From assembly GCA_010645155.1 (NCBI GenBank), contig CM021317.1:9084678-9148677 (forward strand): a stretch of 64,000 bases of DNA, in the 5' to 3' direction. Source of the stretch: Tigriopus japonicus (taxonomy: Eukaryota > Arthropoda > Copepoda > Harpacticoida > Harpacticidae). A program made the translations under genes and the position numbers. The notes beneath the pieces are model-generated. The model did not search any database. It saw nothing but the letters and a program-made list of their open reading frames with translations, and was not told the origin of the DNA. Shown here piece by piece: positions 24,601 to 35,764 of the stretch; position 1 is the first letter of the stretch; every line of letters begins with the position of its first letter.

Positions 24601-27600
24601 GTCGAATGCTCGGACAACACTCCAAAGGCATTCAAGATCAACGGACGGACGAGTGGGTCTCTATGGAACAACAAGACTTGGGACGAGGCCAAGCGAACTA
24701 CTCGAGCTAATGGATGACGTGTCCATTTCTAATTACTCGGATGAGGTGTACAAGTGTACATGATCACTCTCCAAATAGATTATTGCTTATGGGAGAGTGG
24801 CTCCGACCACACCATCGATCTGACAGGCAAGCACGTTAATGCGAGCCAACCAGAAATCTCACACGAAAATGGTACACCACAAATCATGGAAGCCACCAAA
24901 TGAGGGGGTCTAAATCAAATTCCGAACTCTATTGGGATCATGAGAGGCACTGATTGAGGAGAATATCTGAGAAGGGCAGGTTTTATGGGTTGTATTTCAG
25001 AATTGCGACCACAAAGATGATTGTTTAGGAGAGACAAAAGGAACTTAAAGCGCAACTTCAGGCTAATTTAGCCGAGGTAGGAAAGTTTTCATGGTATTTG
25101 GGCCTTGGGTTCCTCAGAGAGGAAATGAAAATCCAACGACTCACGTTTTCTCTCTTTCAACAAAAGTTGACAGATCCTTCGGGAGAATGGATAACTTTTC
25201 TGACAATTTCCCAAAGAGGCAATTTTGGATTTGTAATAATGCGTATATGAGAGAAGCATCTAGTCATCATGAAGACAGTTGTCGTCGTCGTCGTCATTTC
25301 TGTTTCAGGTTTTTTCCTTGCCTCAAATGTTATCTTCTTTTCAAAGCCACGATGCTCTTGGCGAAATTATTCGAAATGTATAACTTGACAAGATTATTCA
25401 TCAAACCCCGAAAGCAAAAGGTTAAAGAAACAAAAAATCAAATTTGTGCTTTCACAAGGCATTCGTCTTATGACGTAAATTAAACGCCTCGACAATTCCA
25501 ATTTTTGGCAAAAGAAAGAAGCTCAATCTTTACCCCTTCTCTACAGAAGGGTTCTTTTTGACCTTTTTCATTCGGAAACGGGAGCAGCAATCATAATTTG
25601 TGAATTCATATTTCCATTATTTTAATCTGGTCACACTGAATTTCACCGTTAACCCGTTAACTAAAATATTCAAGGATTTCCTGATAATAAAGTACATCAT
25701 TTAATGATTCCACCTCCATTATTTGTAATGCAAGAAAACCATTTCTCTATTGGTTCAACCTTTCAACATAGACAGTTTTGGCGATGGATGACCGTAATCT
25801 CGGTAAGCTTGCCCCCATTACTTTTCCCTCAGGTAGACTGATTGCCAACTGGCACCTAGAAAATTAGGATTTAGACATTCTAAAAACCCTCTGATTTTCA
25901 TGGCAATAAAATTTATTGAATTGCTGCTAACGGTCTAGCTAACCGTTGAAGAATTTCAGTTTTCAATTGGCCTTTGTACCCTTCGACAAGATTGTATCGA
26001 GGTTAGGGATTGGCAGATCTCGTTCTCAGAACGTCGTCCAATATCGGGCGGAGCCAATTCCTCAAAAACAAACAAACAACTTCCTCTTCTCTTCTAAGTG
26101 AAGCTGATAAATGAGCATGTGAAACTTATTTCTCCCTTGACATTTCTTTTGACATTGAAACCGGATTCAGCTGACAAGTCCCCTGTCAGCTGACCTCATT
26201 TCTCCCTTTGAATCCTACTCGCCGTTCTATCTAGAATATATATCTATGATCTGACTGTGGACTTTGTTGTTGAACGTTTGATTAACACAGACCAGGGTCA
26301 CTCGTGGCTCGCTCGGTCCTTATTTTTAGCTACATGGAGAGAAAGGTTATGAAGACAGCATGGGTGATTGTTTACATTAGCGCCGTGATTAGACTTGATT
26401 ACGACAAGGAGTTCGATTCAATGCGATCTATCAGGGCCAATGCTGCCGACAAAATTATGCTTTCAAAGGACACGATTCGGTTTCTCACCTCCTCCGAGCG
26501 TCTACAAGATTTTGAAGGCCGTCTCCCTATATTTCAAAAATGGAAATTTGGACAAACTATCTTCAACAGTGGTCCAATTTGAAGCTTAGAGTCGTTGAAC
26601 GTAAAAAAAGAAATCCAAAGGAAGGAGTTTCTTCTTCTTTTTCATCCTCGCAATTTATGGCTCAACGTCAAGTGAGGACGATTGGTGAGATTTTGCTTTC
26701 TTCTTCCCACAACCACACTCCAATTTCCTAAGGATTACAACCAGTTCTTGCCTTGGATGACAGTCCATTTCTGGTTCTTTTTAAGCCTTTAATCTCTACT
26801 TTGAGAGTCGTATGTGTCCAGAAATGTCTTCCAATTATCGGAGGTCGCTTAATCATGACCGGGAGAACAACGAATCTTGGGACTTCTTCTCGGGATTCCC
26901 CTTCTTTATCTTCCTTTGGTGCAGCGATTCTTCGTTTGTTCCATGGTTCCAAATGGTGTGGAACTTATCGAATGTACATACACACCAACATACCATTGGT
27001 TAAGTGGGCCATGTGTCCCTCCATGACATGTGTTGAGTTATCTACTTCACAATAATGTGAGTCCAAAGCAAAAAAAACCTATAATGCGGCAGAGAAATGC
27101 CTTTCGACGTTCAATTCTTCACCACTGGCAAAAATAATACTAATATCAACTTATTATTTGCTTTTAAGTGGCCTGTTTTAGTCGTTTCTTTACATACAAA
27201 TAGTTTTTGAACAAAAAAAGGAGAAATGCTAAATTAGTATTTTGTAAAAAGCCACTCAAAAACACAATGTGTATAAAAGAGCATAGGCTAATGAGAAGAT
27301 GTAAAAATAGGCAATAAATAAAACACACAAAAAAACACAACTATCACACTTTCAACATAGTCCAGGAAACAGGAAGAAGACCAAAATGACAATATGGGGA
27401 AGATAATTGTAGTAGTAGTATAAGTCTCAAAAAGGGGAGGTTAACCAGTTAAAGCCCCCGAATGTTATTAGAAATAGGTTAAAGGAAGAATGTGCTTAAA
27501 ACACTTGATTTATATTAAAAAGACGAAGCATAGAAATTTCGCATTGACGTTGATTTGTCTTGAATTAACAATCGAAGAGTCTTAGAATAAAACTTCATAC

Positions 27601-30600
27601 GCAAACTGCGCCACCCTGACAAATCACAAATGTTTGACGCCATCTATCAAAATTTCAAAGTAAGAATGAGATTAATGAAGCAATGCCCAAATTTGCTAGA
27701 TAAAAATATGTTTCGTTGCTTGTTCAATATTTGTTGGACACATTGCGCAAAAAATGATTTGTCACATCTTCAAACATTTTCCCTCCTATACATAATTAAC
27801 GTTCCAATCTGAATGGCACATGTTGTTCATCTGAAGAATAAAACCCAATTTTTTAAATAAGCAGTCTTAAAAACCTTGAGACATATACTTGAATCATACT
27901 AGACATAATTCTTCAATATATCAAGGCCTTCAACATTTCAAGGAACACAAGACATTCCAAAGCGTCAAAAAGCAAGTCACACTTAGTGAAACTAACAAAA
28001 AAGTGCCTAGGCAACTTATCAATAAACAATAAACATCTGATCCTTTGGTGCATTCATGTTTCCATCAAGAATAACATTGGATTTCTTTGATTCGCCAATG
28101 CTTGTGGATAAGTTTCGTTGAAATGTAATTGTACGGCCTTTTCAGGATCAATTTCTCTCAGTGAGCATTCAGCCATTCAGCCTTGTTTTCTATCTTTGAA
28201 GAAGAAAGTCCCTCCCCCAACAATACTACTCAGAGATGGATAAGCAACTCAATTACGGGTATTGCCCTGCACAGCATCACCCAAGACAATGGCAATACAT
28301 CCATCACTGTAGAAACTTTTTCTAAAGCGTCTGCAGAAGAACTTGAAAAACTAGCTTTTGATTAGCATCAATTGCGTATACTACTCCATAAGAATAAACT
28401 TTCAAGTGGCCAGATTCTGGTCGGGCATGTTAAAGAACAAGATTTGCCAGTGTCGGTCTGTCAACGAAAACGCACTCATCCAGCAAAAGGAATCCAATAA
28501 CCTGCGAAAGTAGCATAAACAAAGACATGCATTCTTTGATGAGCCTTAAGCCACCTCCTTAGGACACTCCCTAGAGCATTGGGTTCCTTTGAAAGACAGG
28601 GGACATCAATGTAACTTGGGGACCAACAATGACGGAATGACATTTCCTGTCGGTTAGAGGTCTACATTGGAGGAACCCGTGTCCCAAAACATTTGTATGA
28701 TGAGGACACGAACTACCAAGACTTAAAAGTCGGCGTAAATCTCACTACTATGGGGACTATCGGCTCCATATGGCTTGAATAAACAACTAAATGAGCTATT
28801 CAGCGATCGACTCGTACTGCAGTACATGTGGTGAATTGTACACTCAGGATTCCTAGAGAAACAGTTGTTGAGCATGAGCGTAAAATGTAAATTCAAGCAT
28901 GCTTCCACTACTTCTCTTCATGAGAGGACTTGAACGTTTGTTGATTGATCTTGATCATGTGTGGCCAGGATATTCAGGAATGTCTACGGGGATTGTTGAT
29001 TTCAAGGGTGACGCCATTTCTGTCCGGTAAAAAGTGCTAGAAACGCATTTACTGGAAGATCCATCCCAAGAGGAATGTGGTGAAAACCTTTGCCAATAGT
29101 TAGCATGTTTGAGCTCATTTTGACAATCCGTTCCAAACTTGAAGTGGAACGAGCGAGGCTTGAGCTTGGAACGAGGCACAAATGCGAAAGACAAGCGCCT
29201 TAAAAAAAGGGATCCAATAGCCTTGAATGGGAATGAATAAAGAAAACTTCGAAATGCTCGATGGAAACTGGAACCACAAAGTAGGTCCCTCTAGAGAGCC
29301 AATTCCAAGCCTCAGGAAACTGCCGACGTTCCAAGTTTGTACAAGATCACGAAAGTCAAACAGCTTCATGTCAACGAACACTTTGAGTTTTCAAATATCA
29401 ACTCTATAGGTACAGGATAATGTATTCTTGATGGGAAGATAAAGTGTCAGGAAACTTAAGTGGTAAATATTCTTATCTTCCAAGAAAGATGACGTGAGTT
29501 TGAGAAAAAAAAAGTTAGCTTTTATAAAAAAAACAGTTATTTACAGAGTGCCAATACATTAGTGTCCCATATTTTGTATTTTTTTATCATTCCTCACCAA
29601 AAATTCTTCGTATAGGAGGGATAGGAGATATTTGTTGCTCTAACCAACGCTCTATTTCTCATCAACTTGAGAAATATAATTGTTTGCAAAATAAAAGTTT
29701 GCATTACGGGTTAGAAAAAATGGTAAAACCCTTCAGCGGCATTGTTATGAAAAAACGAGTTTTGAACATGTATAAGTGATATAATTCTTAAAACTTCCAT
29801 GAGAACCAGAAATGGATGCGAGCCATAAGTGTTCCACACAATCAAAGGTTTCAGTCTGAAATCGAGTCCTCATGAGAGGACTTTAAATGACACTGTTTTT
29901 GTTGTTTTGTTCAAAGATATTGTAGTAGTTCAAAGTTTATCGTTGTTTTTCTTGCACTTGCGCAATGTTCAACCAACGTAATTGAAGGGTTGTTATGTTA
30001 TACAGGGATAACCTATATAATAGTATAAATACTGGATACGAACTCGCGGAATTTCCTAGCTCGCAACCTCACACGGATGAGGCCGAGAGTTCGTAAGTAA
30101 ACAAGAAGTACAGACGGCCATGTTGGAGTGGAAAATCAAACGGAAATCGACCAAGAGTCCAAAAGATAGTGCGCCGATCGGGGTTTTCTGTGTTTCAAGC
30201 GGGTCCAGCCAAGTCCTAGCCTTGGTAAAGGTCAACCCCACGCCCCAAAATCAGTCTGATGTGGGTGTTTCGAAGACATTAAGTTCAGCCAAGAACGAGT
30301 GAATGAAATAGTGAATGAATGAATGACCACATCATGGAGTGCGAGTGAACCCCCCACAAGGTGTCTTTTCTACAAGATGACGATCAAAGTAATCAAATTA
30401 AATCTGATGATGACTAGGTTACCTGCTACCACCTTCGGAAGTGATAGACCTAACTAAAGCAAAAAGAACGAATATGGACCGGAATCCGAGCCCAAATTCC
30501 TCTTTTCCGCAAAAGGATAAAGAACAAACTTTCCCACGGACCAAAACGGGGAGTTTCTTTATGCTCATCCATTGAACAACTTAAGAATATCTTACCATTC

Positions 30601-33424
30601 CTTGAATTATCAACAACAAAATAGCGGGGTTTTCCGAGCTTATCTATTATCCGATTTGAACGTCTTATTAATATCTTTGAACTTACAATTGAACCCATCC
30701 ATGTATTATCCTGAACTTAACTAACACAAGCCAAACTTTGTATGAAATCCAGTTTGTTTTAGGTTGTGTCACCTTGCCATTGTTCTATAAAAGATGTTCC
30801 ATCCTCGCATTTCTTTTATTATATGGTTGTGTCTTTTAGTTCAGGATAATTCAAGGACAGGTAAGATATTCTTAGGTTGTTCAAGTTGTCTAATGGATGA
30901 GCGCCATAAAAATCCCCGTTTTGATCCAGAGGAGAGTTTCTGGGGTAAATTTGGTTCCTTTCCAAAAGGAATCTCCGTTCGCATTAAGGTCCACATAAAA
31001 CAAAGAAAGAAGTCCTCAATGTCAAGAATTCCATCAAATGAAGAACAAATTAAGATGACTTCGAAACATATCAGGTGTGCCTACTAGCAATGGATGGGCT
31101 CAATATTTTGATTTGCCTTTCGACTCAGTCAGCCCAAATTGGTGATCTGACAGTCTAACCCGGATTACATGGACCCTCTCAAAGTCTTGAAAATGAAATG
31201 CTCCCACCAAAATTGAACTGTGTGGATTTTTTGACTCAATTTGATTGTTCATTCCTGGACAAAGGGATCTAAGAACTAAGAAGATCAATGAAACCCTATT
31301 AAGCACGTAGAGCCTATCCCTGCAATGAAAAGACATGATCCTCTGGTCCTGAAGGACCCTTAGCCCCAGTCCTGCGTGGTCCTGACCTTCTTGAGCCCCA
31401 AGACTTGAAACATTTTCAATCAAATCCACAATCCAGGATTTAATCCTCATGTTTTTCACTTATTTTGTCTCAAGGACGTCGTGATTGCCTTTGTTCCAAT
31501 TCCAATCCGGATCAGATGGCTGATCTGATCCAGAACCGTCAAAAGTGCCCTTCAATAGTTACAACCAACAACATCTCCGATTTGGACTCCATCTTATTTC
31601 AAAATGAGACTATTCTCATTCCTTCATTTTCCTATAGAAATGGTTCCTGCGTCGTGGAGGTGCTGAAGAGGATGGAAGAGGAGTAACCCTCCAGATATCA
31701 CCACGGATACTTCTATTTAGCATTGTTTCACAGAAGTTGGACTAATGGGTAAAGCAAGATTCCATCTATGTATTTTCCTGATTGTTAAGAGGACTAAAAT
31801 CCTTTGGAGTGCTGAATGTCAAACGTTCATGAGACGAGTAAAAGGAGTGCTGGGACCTCTAAAATCAAGGCGAAGAACAATTAGTCAATAAATATTAGCA
31901 CAAAAAGTTTGACTGAATTCTTTCAAGATGCATGTTCAACAGTTTTACTCGTTAATAAGAAATGAATGACATTGTTTCAAAATATAGCCTCGGCCTCATA
32001 CCATTTTTTCAAAAATCGGAGTTCGTGTCCACCCTTTCAGGGGTTCCTGCGAAGAGAAATTAGTTTCAAGGAAAGACCAAGGAAACGGAAGAAAATCGTC
32101 AATCAAGAAGCATGTCATGGAACTTCGCACAAGCAAAGCTTGAATGTGATTTTGAATTTTCAGCAAAATTTGTTTATTGCTTGATCAAGCAGCCAATGTA
32201 ATTCGATATCTGTGAGAATGAGAAAACGACATTTTATGTCCACCTTAGATAGCAAAAATATTCGACGAGGAATTTACTGTGTTGGCACTCTTTAACATTA
32301 AATATGTTAGTATAATTTCTTAGTTTCCAATTGTGTTCCAAAATGGCACCTGAAACACAATTCAATATCATATTTCGTGCCCAGGTCCTGGTGAAAACAA
32401 GCATTAGCTTATCCGGGATCTGAGGAATATACGTACAGTATGTCTTTTTGTGTTATATCTTTGTTATTTGAAGGCCACACCTCCATATTCATGATGTAAC
32501 TGAAGAGACACAAAAATATTCGTGAAATAAATCATCATCATCATCATCATCAAATCACACGGTATTGGTAACATTAAAGGCCAAACCCTGCAAAAAATGA
32601 TCAAAACTGGGTGTGGAGTACTTGCAATTTGACAAAAATAATGGCATGCCTATTCTTCAAGTCAATGATTTGTCGCACAATTTACAAGTGTACAGTCGGA
32701 CCCAAATCAGTTATAACATTGGCTTGTTTTAGATCCAAAATGCTCAACATTTCACCAACCGATTTTGAGAATGATTGTTTGATGACTTACATGTGTCTCT
32801 ATCCTAGTCAAATTTGTACTCATTTTGATAATAGGTTTAATACAAGTGTGATTAATCACTTTTTAACTGAACCGCTCGCACTTTTTCCAAGCTAAGACAG
32901 GCGGAAAAAACTGGGAGGGAGGCCCCAGCGCAACATTTAAAAAGTGGCTACAAACCTGGATTACACTGGTCCATTAGCCTTACAAATTTGTCAGTTTCTG
33001 TTTAATGTTATGAAGAAAAAGCCTGCTTCTTGAAAAAGGCGCAAATGACACCCTTGCATGTCTCCTTTAAGCAGAACAAATAATTCGGAACAATTCACAA
33101 AAATCATGAAACTTCATAGTATCGTAAAACGAAAGTTCATCACACCTTGTCCAATGCCCATTGTGCAAGTTGAAGAACAGTGCAGAATTTTGTGTCAAAG
33201 CGCAACTTTTGGGATTATTTTCCGTTGTGACCTCCCACTGAGCTGTCGCTTAAAGGCGTGCTTCTTGTTATTGCATCATGGTGTTCACAACAGAAGCTTC
33301 TTTAGGGTTCACTGTTAAGGGTCAGTCCTCCCTAGGGCTTGAAACAACCGAGCTCCAAAGACCAATAGGCAGGGCCACCAGATACATGTAAATTACATTT
33401 TACAAAAATCTTCAATTTTGAAAT
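21644..33424. other. Long region without a supported gene
   Basis: This region is expected to contain upstream receptor sequence. I searched the minus strand for the missing half of the hormone-receptor domain (Trp-Asp...Cys-Trp spacing before a donor) and found no convincing exon. Low-complexity tracts include a GGTTGGAT tract at about 24550-24590, (GTC)n at about 25279 and (ATC)n at about 32533. The segment at about 30470-30870 resembles about 54140-54460 and is a dispersed repeat. Short open frames (for example 25091-25483, 28183-28365) have no recognisable family. Confidence 0.45.
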
Positions 33425-33430
33425 ATTGAC
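33425..33430 (+). repeat. Left 6-bp target site duplication of the Polinton-like element
   Basis: ATTGAC abuts the left inverted repeat. The same hexamer follows the right inverted repeat at 42129-42134. A 6-bp duplication is the length typical of Polinton/Maverick integration. Confidence 0.9.
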
Positions 33431-33927
33431 AGTAGTATATATTGCACGTAGTTTCCGCAGGTACTAATCAATCAAATGAAACATGCATAACCCCTAATTT
33501 CCGGCCCAGTGTGTAATGACCCACAGGTGGCCTGATTTTGAAAAAAAGCAGGTGCACAACAAATTTGAACAAAGAAAAGAAGTGATAGACAAAAGTTTAA
33601 ATTGCACAGCTCAAAATAAATTAATTACTGAAGGTGTACAACAAACATGAACAAAGAAAGGAAGTGATAGACAATAGTTTAAATTGCGTGGCTCAAAATA
33701 AATTAATTACTGAATTGAGATGATGTAATAACTTCCCATGCATAACACATCATCATGTTGGATAAAAGAAGCAGGAGCGAACAAACATGAATGAACAAAG
33801 AAAAAATTCAAAAGAAGTGGTAGACAATATTTTTATTTTCATATCATTGGAAAATGAAGACAATTAAAGAATAATAAACAAATTAGTAGTGTCTATCCCA
33901 ACTATGGAAAGCACGGTGATTGCTAGT
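33431..33927 (+). repeat. Left terminal inverted repeat of the Polinton-like element
   Basis: Pairs with 41631-42128. Inside it an 82-bp unit is tandemly repeated (33551-33632 and 33633-33714, with AACAAAGAAA, GAAGTGATAGACAA, AATTAATTACTGAA in each), and a third partial copy begins at about 33779. Such subrepeats could be protein-binding or replication sites; that is inference. Confidence 0.92.
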
Positions 33928-34064
33928 CAATCCACTCAAACGTCGTAAAGGACGATGACCAATATCCCAGTTCCCCAAGTTACACCCAACCCTTTCTTTC
34001 ACACATGAAATGAAGGAAATACTTGTTATCAAGATGATATATATTTTGAAATGAAATGAATACA

Positions 34065-34351
34065 TCAAGGTGTATTTAATTCCCTCAATCGCATTGATAA
34101 CACTACCAATGGCAGGTTATTGACCTCCCACTCCAGTGTTTCAGGTATGTACCGAGCATATCTCGGTCGTTCACGCTCCGGAAGGCTCAAATGCTCTCTT
34201 TCCATTACCCGGCCTTTTGCTTGCGAATATCTCCTTTTTAGAGATTGCACTTGCATTCGAAAAGCATCTGGAAAAATAAAAAACCAAACACTATTACATC
34301 AATCATCACTTATAAACTTGAAATAATCTTACCATCACTTGATTGAGTCAT
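34065..34351 (-). CDS. Small two-exon gene of the Polinton-like element, ~73 aa, unknown function
   Basis: Exon 2 (34267-34065) encodes a basic peptide (QVQSLKRRYSQAKGRV, later REHLSLPERERPRYARYI) ending LRELNTP and a stop. It is preceded by a strong acceptor (TTTTTTATTTTTCCAG) and, 65 bp upstream, a GTAAGAT donor. Joining to exon 1 (34351-34333, starting ATGACTCAATCAAGTGATG) keeps one frame, MTQSSDDAFRMQVQS. A minus-strand TATA-like GTATAAAAAG lies at 34471-34462. The 5' leader contains earlier ATGs, one starting a short acidic peptide (MFPPPQESS), so the true start or donor may differ. No domain is recognised. The gene is divergent to the 137-aa gene and shares its upstream region. Confidence 0.45.
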
Positions 34352-34491
34352 ACTCAGACTCTACGTCACTTGATTGAGACAAAGATGATTCTTGAGGTGG
34401 AGGAAACATGATGCATTGAATAACAGAAGTGTACTCATGTTCTCATGCAGAGATTCACATCTTTTTATACAATCTCTCTTTCCCTTTATCA

Positions 34492-34886
34492 CATGCACAT
34501 GAACACTTCCCCCACCCCTCATAGCCCTAATTAGTAACAAGGTGTGTACACACACACACAACGGGAAAGGAAACAAGACATAGCAAATGAATCTTTTGTC
34601 GCCTGCCCAACTCAAGCAATAAAGGTCGACTTCCATTGAAATACACGCCCCAAGTTTACCGTACATATACCTCTGGGAGGAGTCATCCATGCCCCATGCA
34701 CATGAACACTTCCCCCACCCCTCAAATCCATAATTAGTAACATGGTGTATACACAAAGGGAAAGGAAACAAGCCATAGCATATGAATCTTTCATCACCTG
34801 CCCAACTCAACCAAAAAAGATCGGGATCATTGGAAATACACGCCTCAAGTTCAACCTACCCAGCCCTCTGGGAGGGGACATCGAAT
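34492..34886. promoter_or_regulatory. Duplicated ~200-bp intergenic/promoter unit
   Basis: Two tandem diverged copies (about 34492-34692 and 34693-34886) share GAACACTTCCCCCACCCCTC, GGGAAAGGAAACAAG, ATGAATCTTT, CCTGCCCAACTCAA, AATACACGCC and CCTCTGGGAGG in the same order. They lie between two divergent genes. The second copy runs directly into a TATA box. This suggests duplicated upstream regulatory DNA rather than coding sequence, although one minus frame happens to stay open across both. Confidence 0.65.
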
Positions 34887-34898
34887 GACCTCACAGCC

Positions 34899-34910
34899 TT
34901 TATATAAAGA
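34899..34910 (+). promoter_or_regulatory. TATA box of the 137-aa gene
   Basis: TTTATATAAAGA lies about 50 bp before the ATG at 34959. Initiation ~30 bp downstream would fall near 34931, just after an out-of-frame ATG at 34930, leaving the 34959 ATG as first in the transcript. Confidence 0.6.
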
Positions 34911-34958
34911 GCTTGTGAAGTAGAAACAAATGTATCAGAAACATTACACTGTCCAACC

Positions 34959-35372
34959 ATGCCTGGTATTGAAATCCCAGTCATCACAATCAGTGATGAT
35001 GAAGAAGAAGATCAACCAGACGACATTATCATCATTGAAATTGAAGAGGAACAAGTTCAGAACATTGCCAACAACGCCAACAACAACAACAACAACAATG
35101 AAGAAAACATTGGGAATGACGAGGAAAAGTTTAATCCCAAAATGATGAGCGAAGAAGAGCGGAGGGAGTTCAATAGAATATGGTATCTGTACCAGTGGCC
35201 GGTTCCAACACAACCTGATGAAGAACGAAAGGTCGTAGAAGTGGAAGAAGAAGTTGCTTGCTGGTTCTGCGCATTCAGGTTCCAAGTTTACACCGAGTGT
35301 AAGTGTCGGCACCTGAATGAATGTTGGGATTGTGGCAATATACATGACGTAAGAGGTGAATGTATAAATTGA
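34959..35372 (+). CDS. SIM- and RING-like acidic protein, possible SUMO-targeted ubiquitin ligase
   Basis: A 137-aa intronless gene with a TATA box before it and AATAAA just after the stop (about 35376). Residues 8-17 (VITISDDEEE) and 22-31 (DIIIIEIEEE) match the SUMO-interacting motif pattern of a 4-residue hydrophobic core beside acidic/Ser residues; VVEVEEE at 92-98 may be a third. An Asn-rich linker (38-47) and an acidic middle follow. The C-terminus has C101-x2-C104-x11-C116-x-H118-x3-C122-x2-C125, the first six ligands of a C3HC4 RING, then C135. The last ligand is not evident, so the fold may be incomplete or atypical. Tandem SIMs plus a C-terminal RING is the layout of RNF4-type ligases and, functionally, herpesvirus ICP0. 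Such a protein would be expected in the nucleus. Activity is inference; the motifs are directly visible. Confidence 0.7.
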   Translation: MPGIEIPVITISDDEEEDQPDDIIIIEIEEEQVQNIANNANNNNNNNEENIGNDEEKFNPKMMSEEERREFNRIWYLYQWPVPTQPDEERKVVEVEEEVACWFCAFRFQVYTECKCRHLNECWDCGNIHDVRGECIN

Positions 35373-35413
35373 TAAAATAAAAGTCATGTAAAGAAGAGAA
35401 AAATAAGATCATT

Positions 35414-35755
35414 TTATTTAGGAATGTTTTCCAAACAACTGACAATTGTGTTAATACAGATGTCATCATTTTTCTTTAGTTCACTGACAAAATGAAGATT
35501 CTTCCAACAGTTATGACTATTAGCCAAACAAAATAGGATACAATAGAACCCGCAATGGAATGATTCCAAATCTTGAATGGGTGTGGCATTGAAGAAGATG
35601 GGCTTGCCTAGATTTTCCATGAAATGCGTTATTTCGGGAACAAAAGAGGGAATGCCGATCCAAAAGCAACTTTCCGCTAATGAATGCCCATTGCAAATCA
35701 ACAACTCCAATTGCAGTGCATGAAAAGAAGGAGAGCCGAGACAGTGGATGAACAA
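35414..35755 (-). CDS. Adenain-type (Polinton PRO) cysteine protease, probably partial or inactive
   Basis: A ~113-residue frame, open for a few further codons upstream. Residues 60-79 read IQDLESFHCGFYCILFCLAN: a Gln seven residues before a Cys-Gly, the spacing of the oxyanion Gln and nucleophile Cys in adenovirus protease (Q115/C122) and in Polinton and Ulp1-like proteases. A conserved downstream Asn-Asp (LKKNDDI) follows. Upstream, GIPSFVPEITHFMENL resembles the segment after the catalytic acid, but the expected Asp position holds an aromatic residue and the usual His-Trp is only suggested by FHALQLELL. In complete Polintons the enzyme is thought to mature capsid proteins. A minus-strand TATA-like CTCTATAAAC lies at about 35850. 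The frame is short (families are ~200 aa), so the N-terminus is missing or degenerate. Confidence 0.6.
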   Translation of the reverse strand: MFIHCLGSPSFHALQLELLICNGHSLAESCFWIGIPSFVPEITHFMENLGKPIFFNATPIQDLESFHCGFYCILFCLANSHNCWKNLHFVSELKKNDDICINTIVSCLENIPK

Positions 35756-35764
35756 CCATTTAGC

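Noticed and set aside
25091..25483. 130-codon plus-strand open frame
   Set aside because: No domain, no supporting splice or promoter signals, and biased sequence; probably chance.
28955..29194. Minus-strand WDGSSSKC segment as the missing GPCR ectodomain exon
   Set aside because: It lacks the Cys-Trp after the Asp, the second and third cysteine spacing, and a donor in the required phase.
34361..34810. 149-codon minus-strand open frame in the Polinton-like element
   Set aside because: It spans two tandem copies of a non-coding repeat and lies over the divergent promoter; the internal similarity is explained by the DNA duplication.
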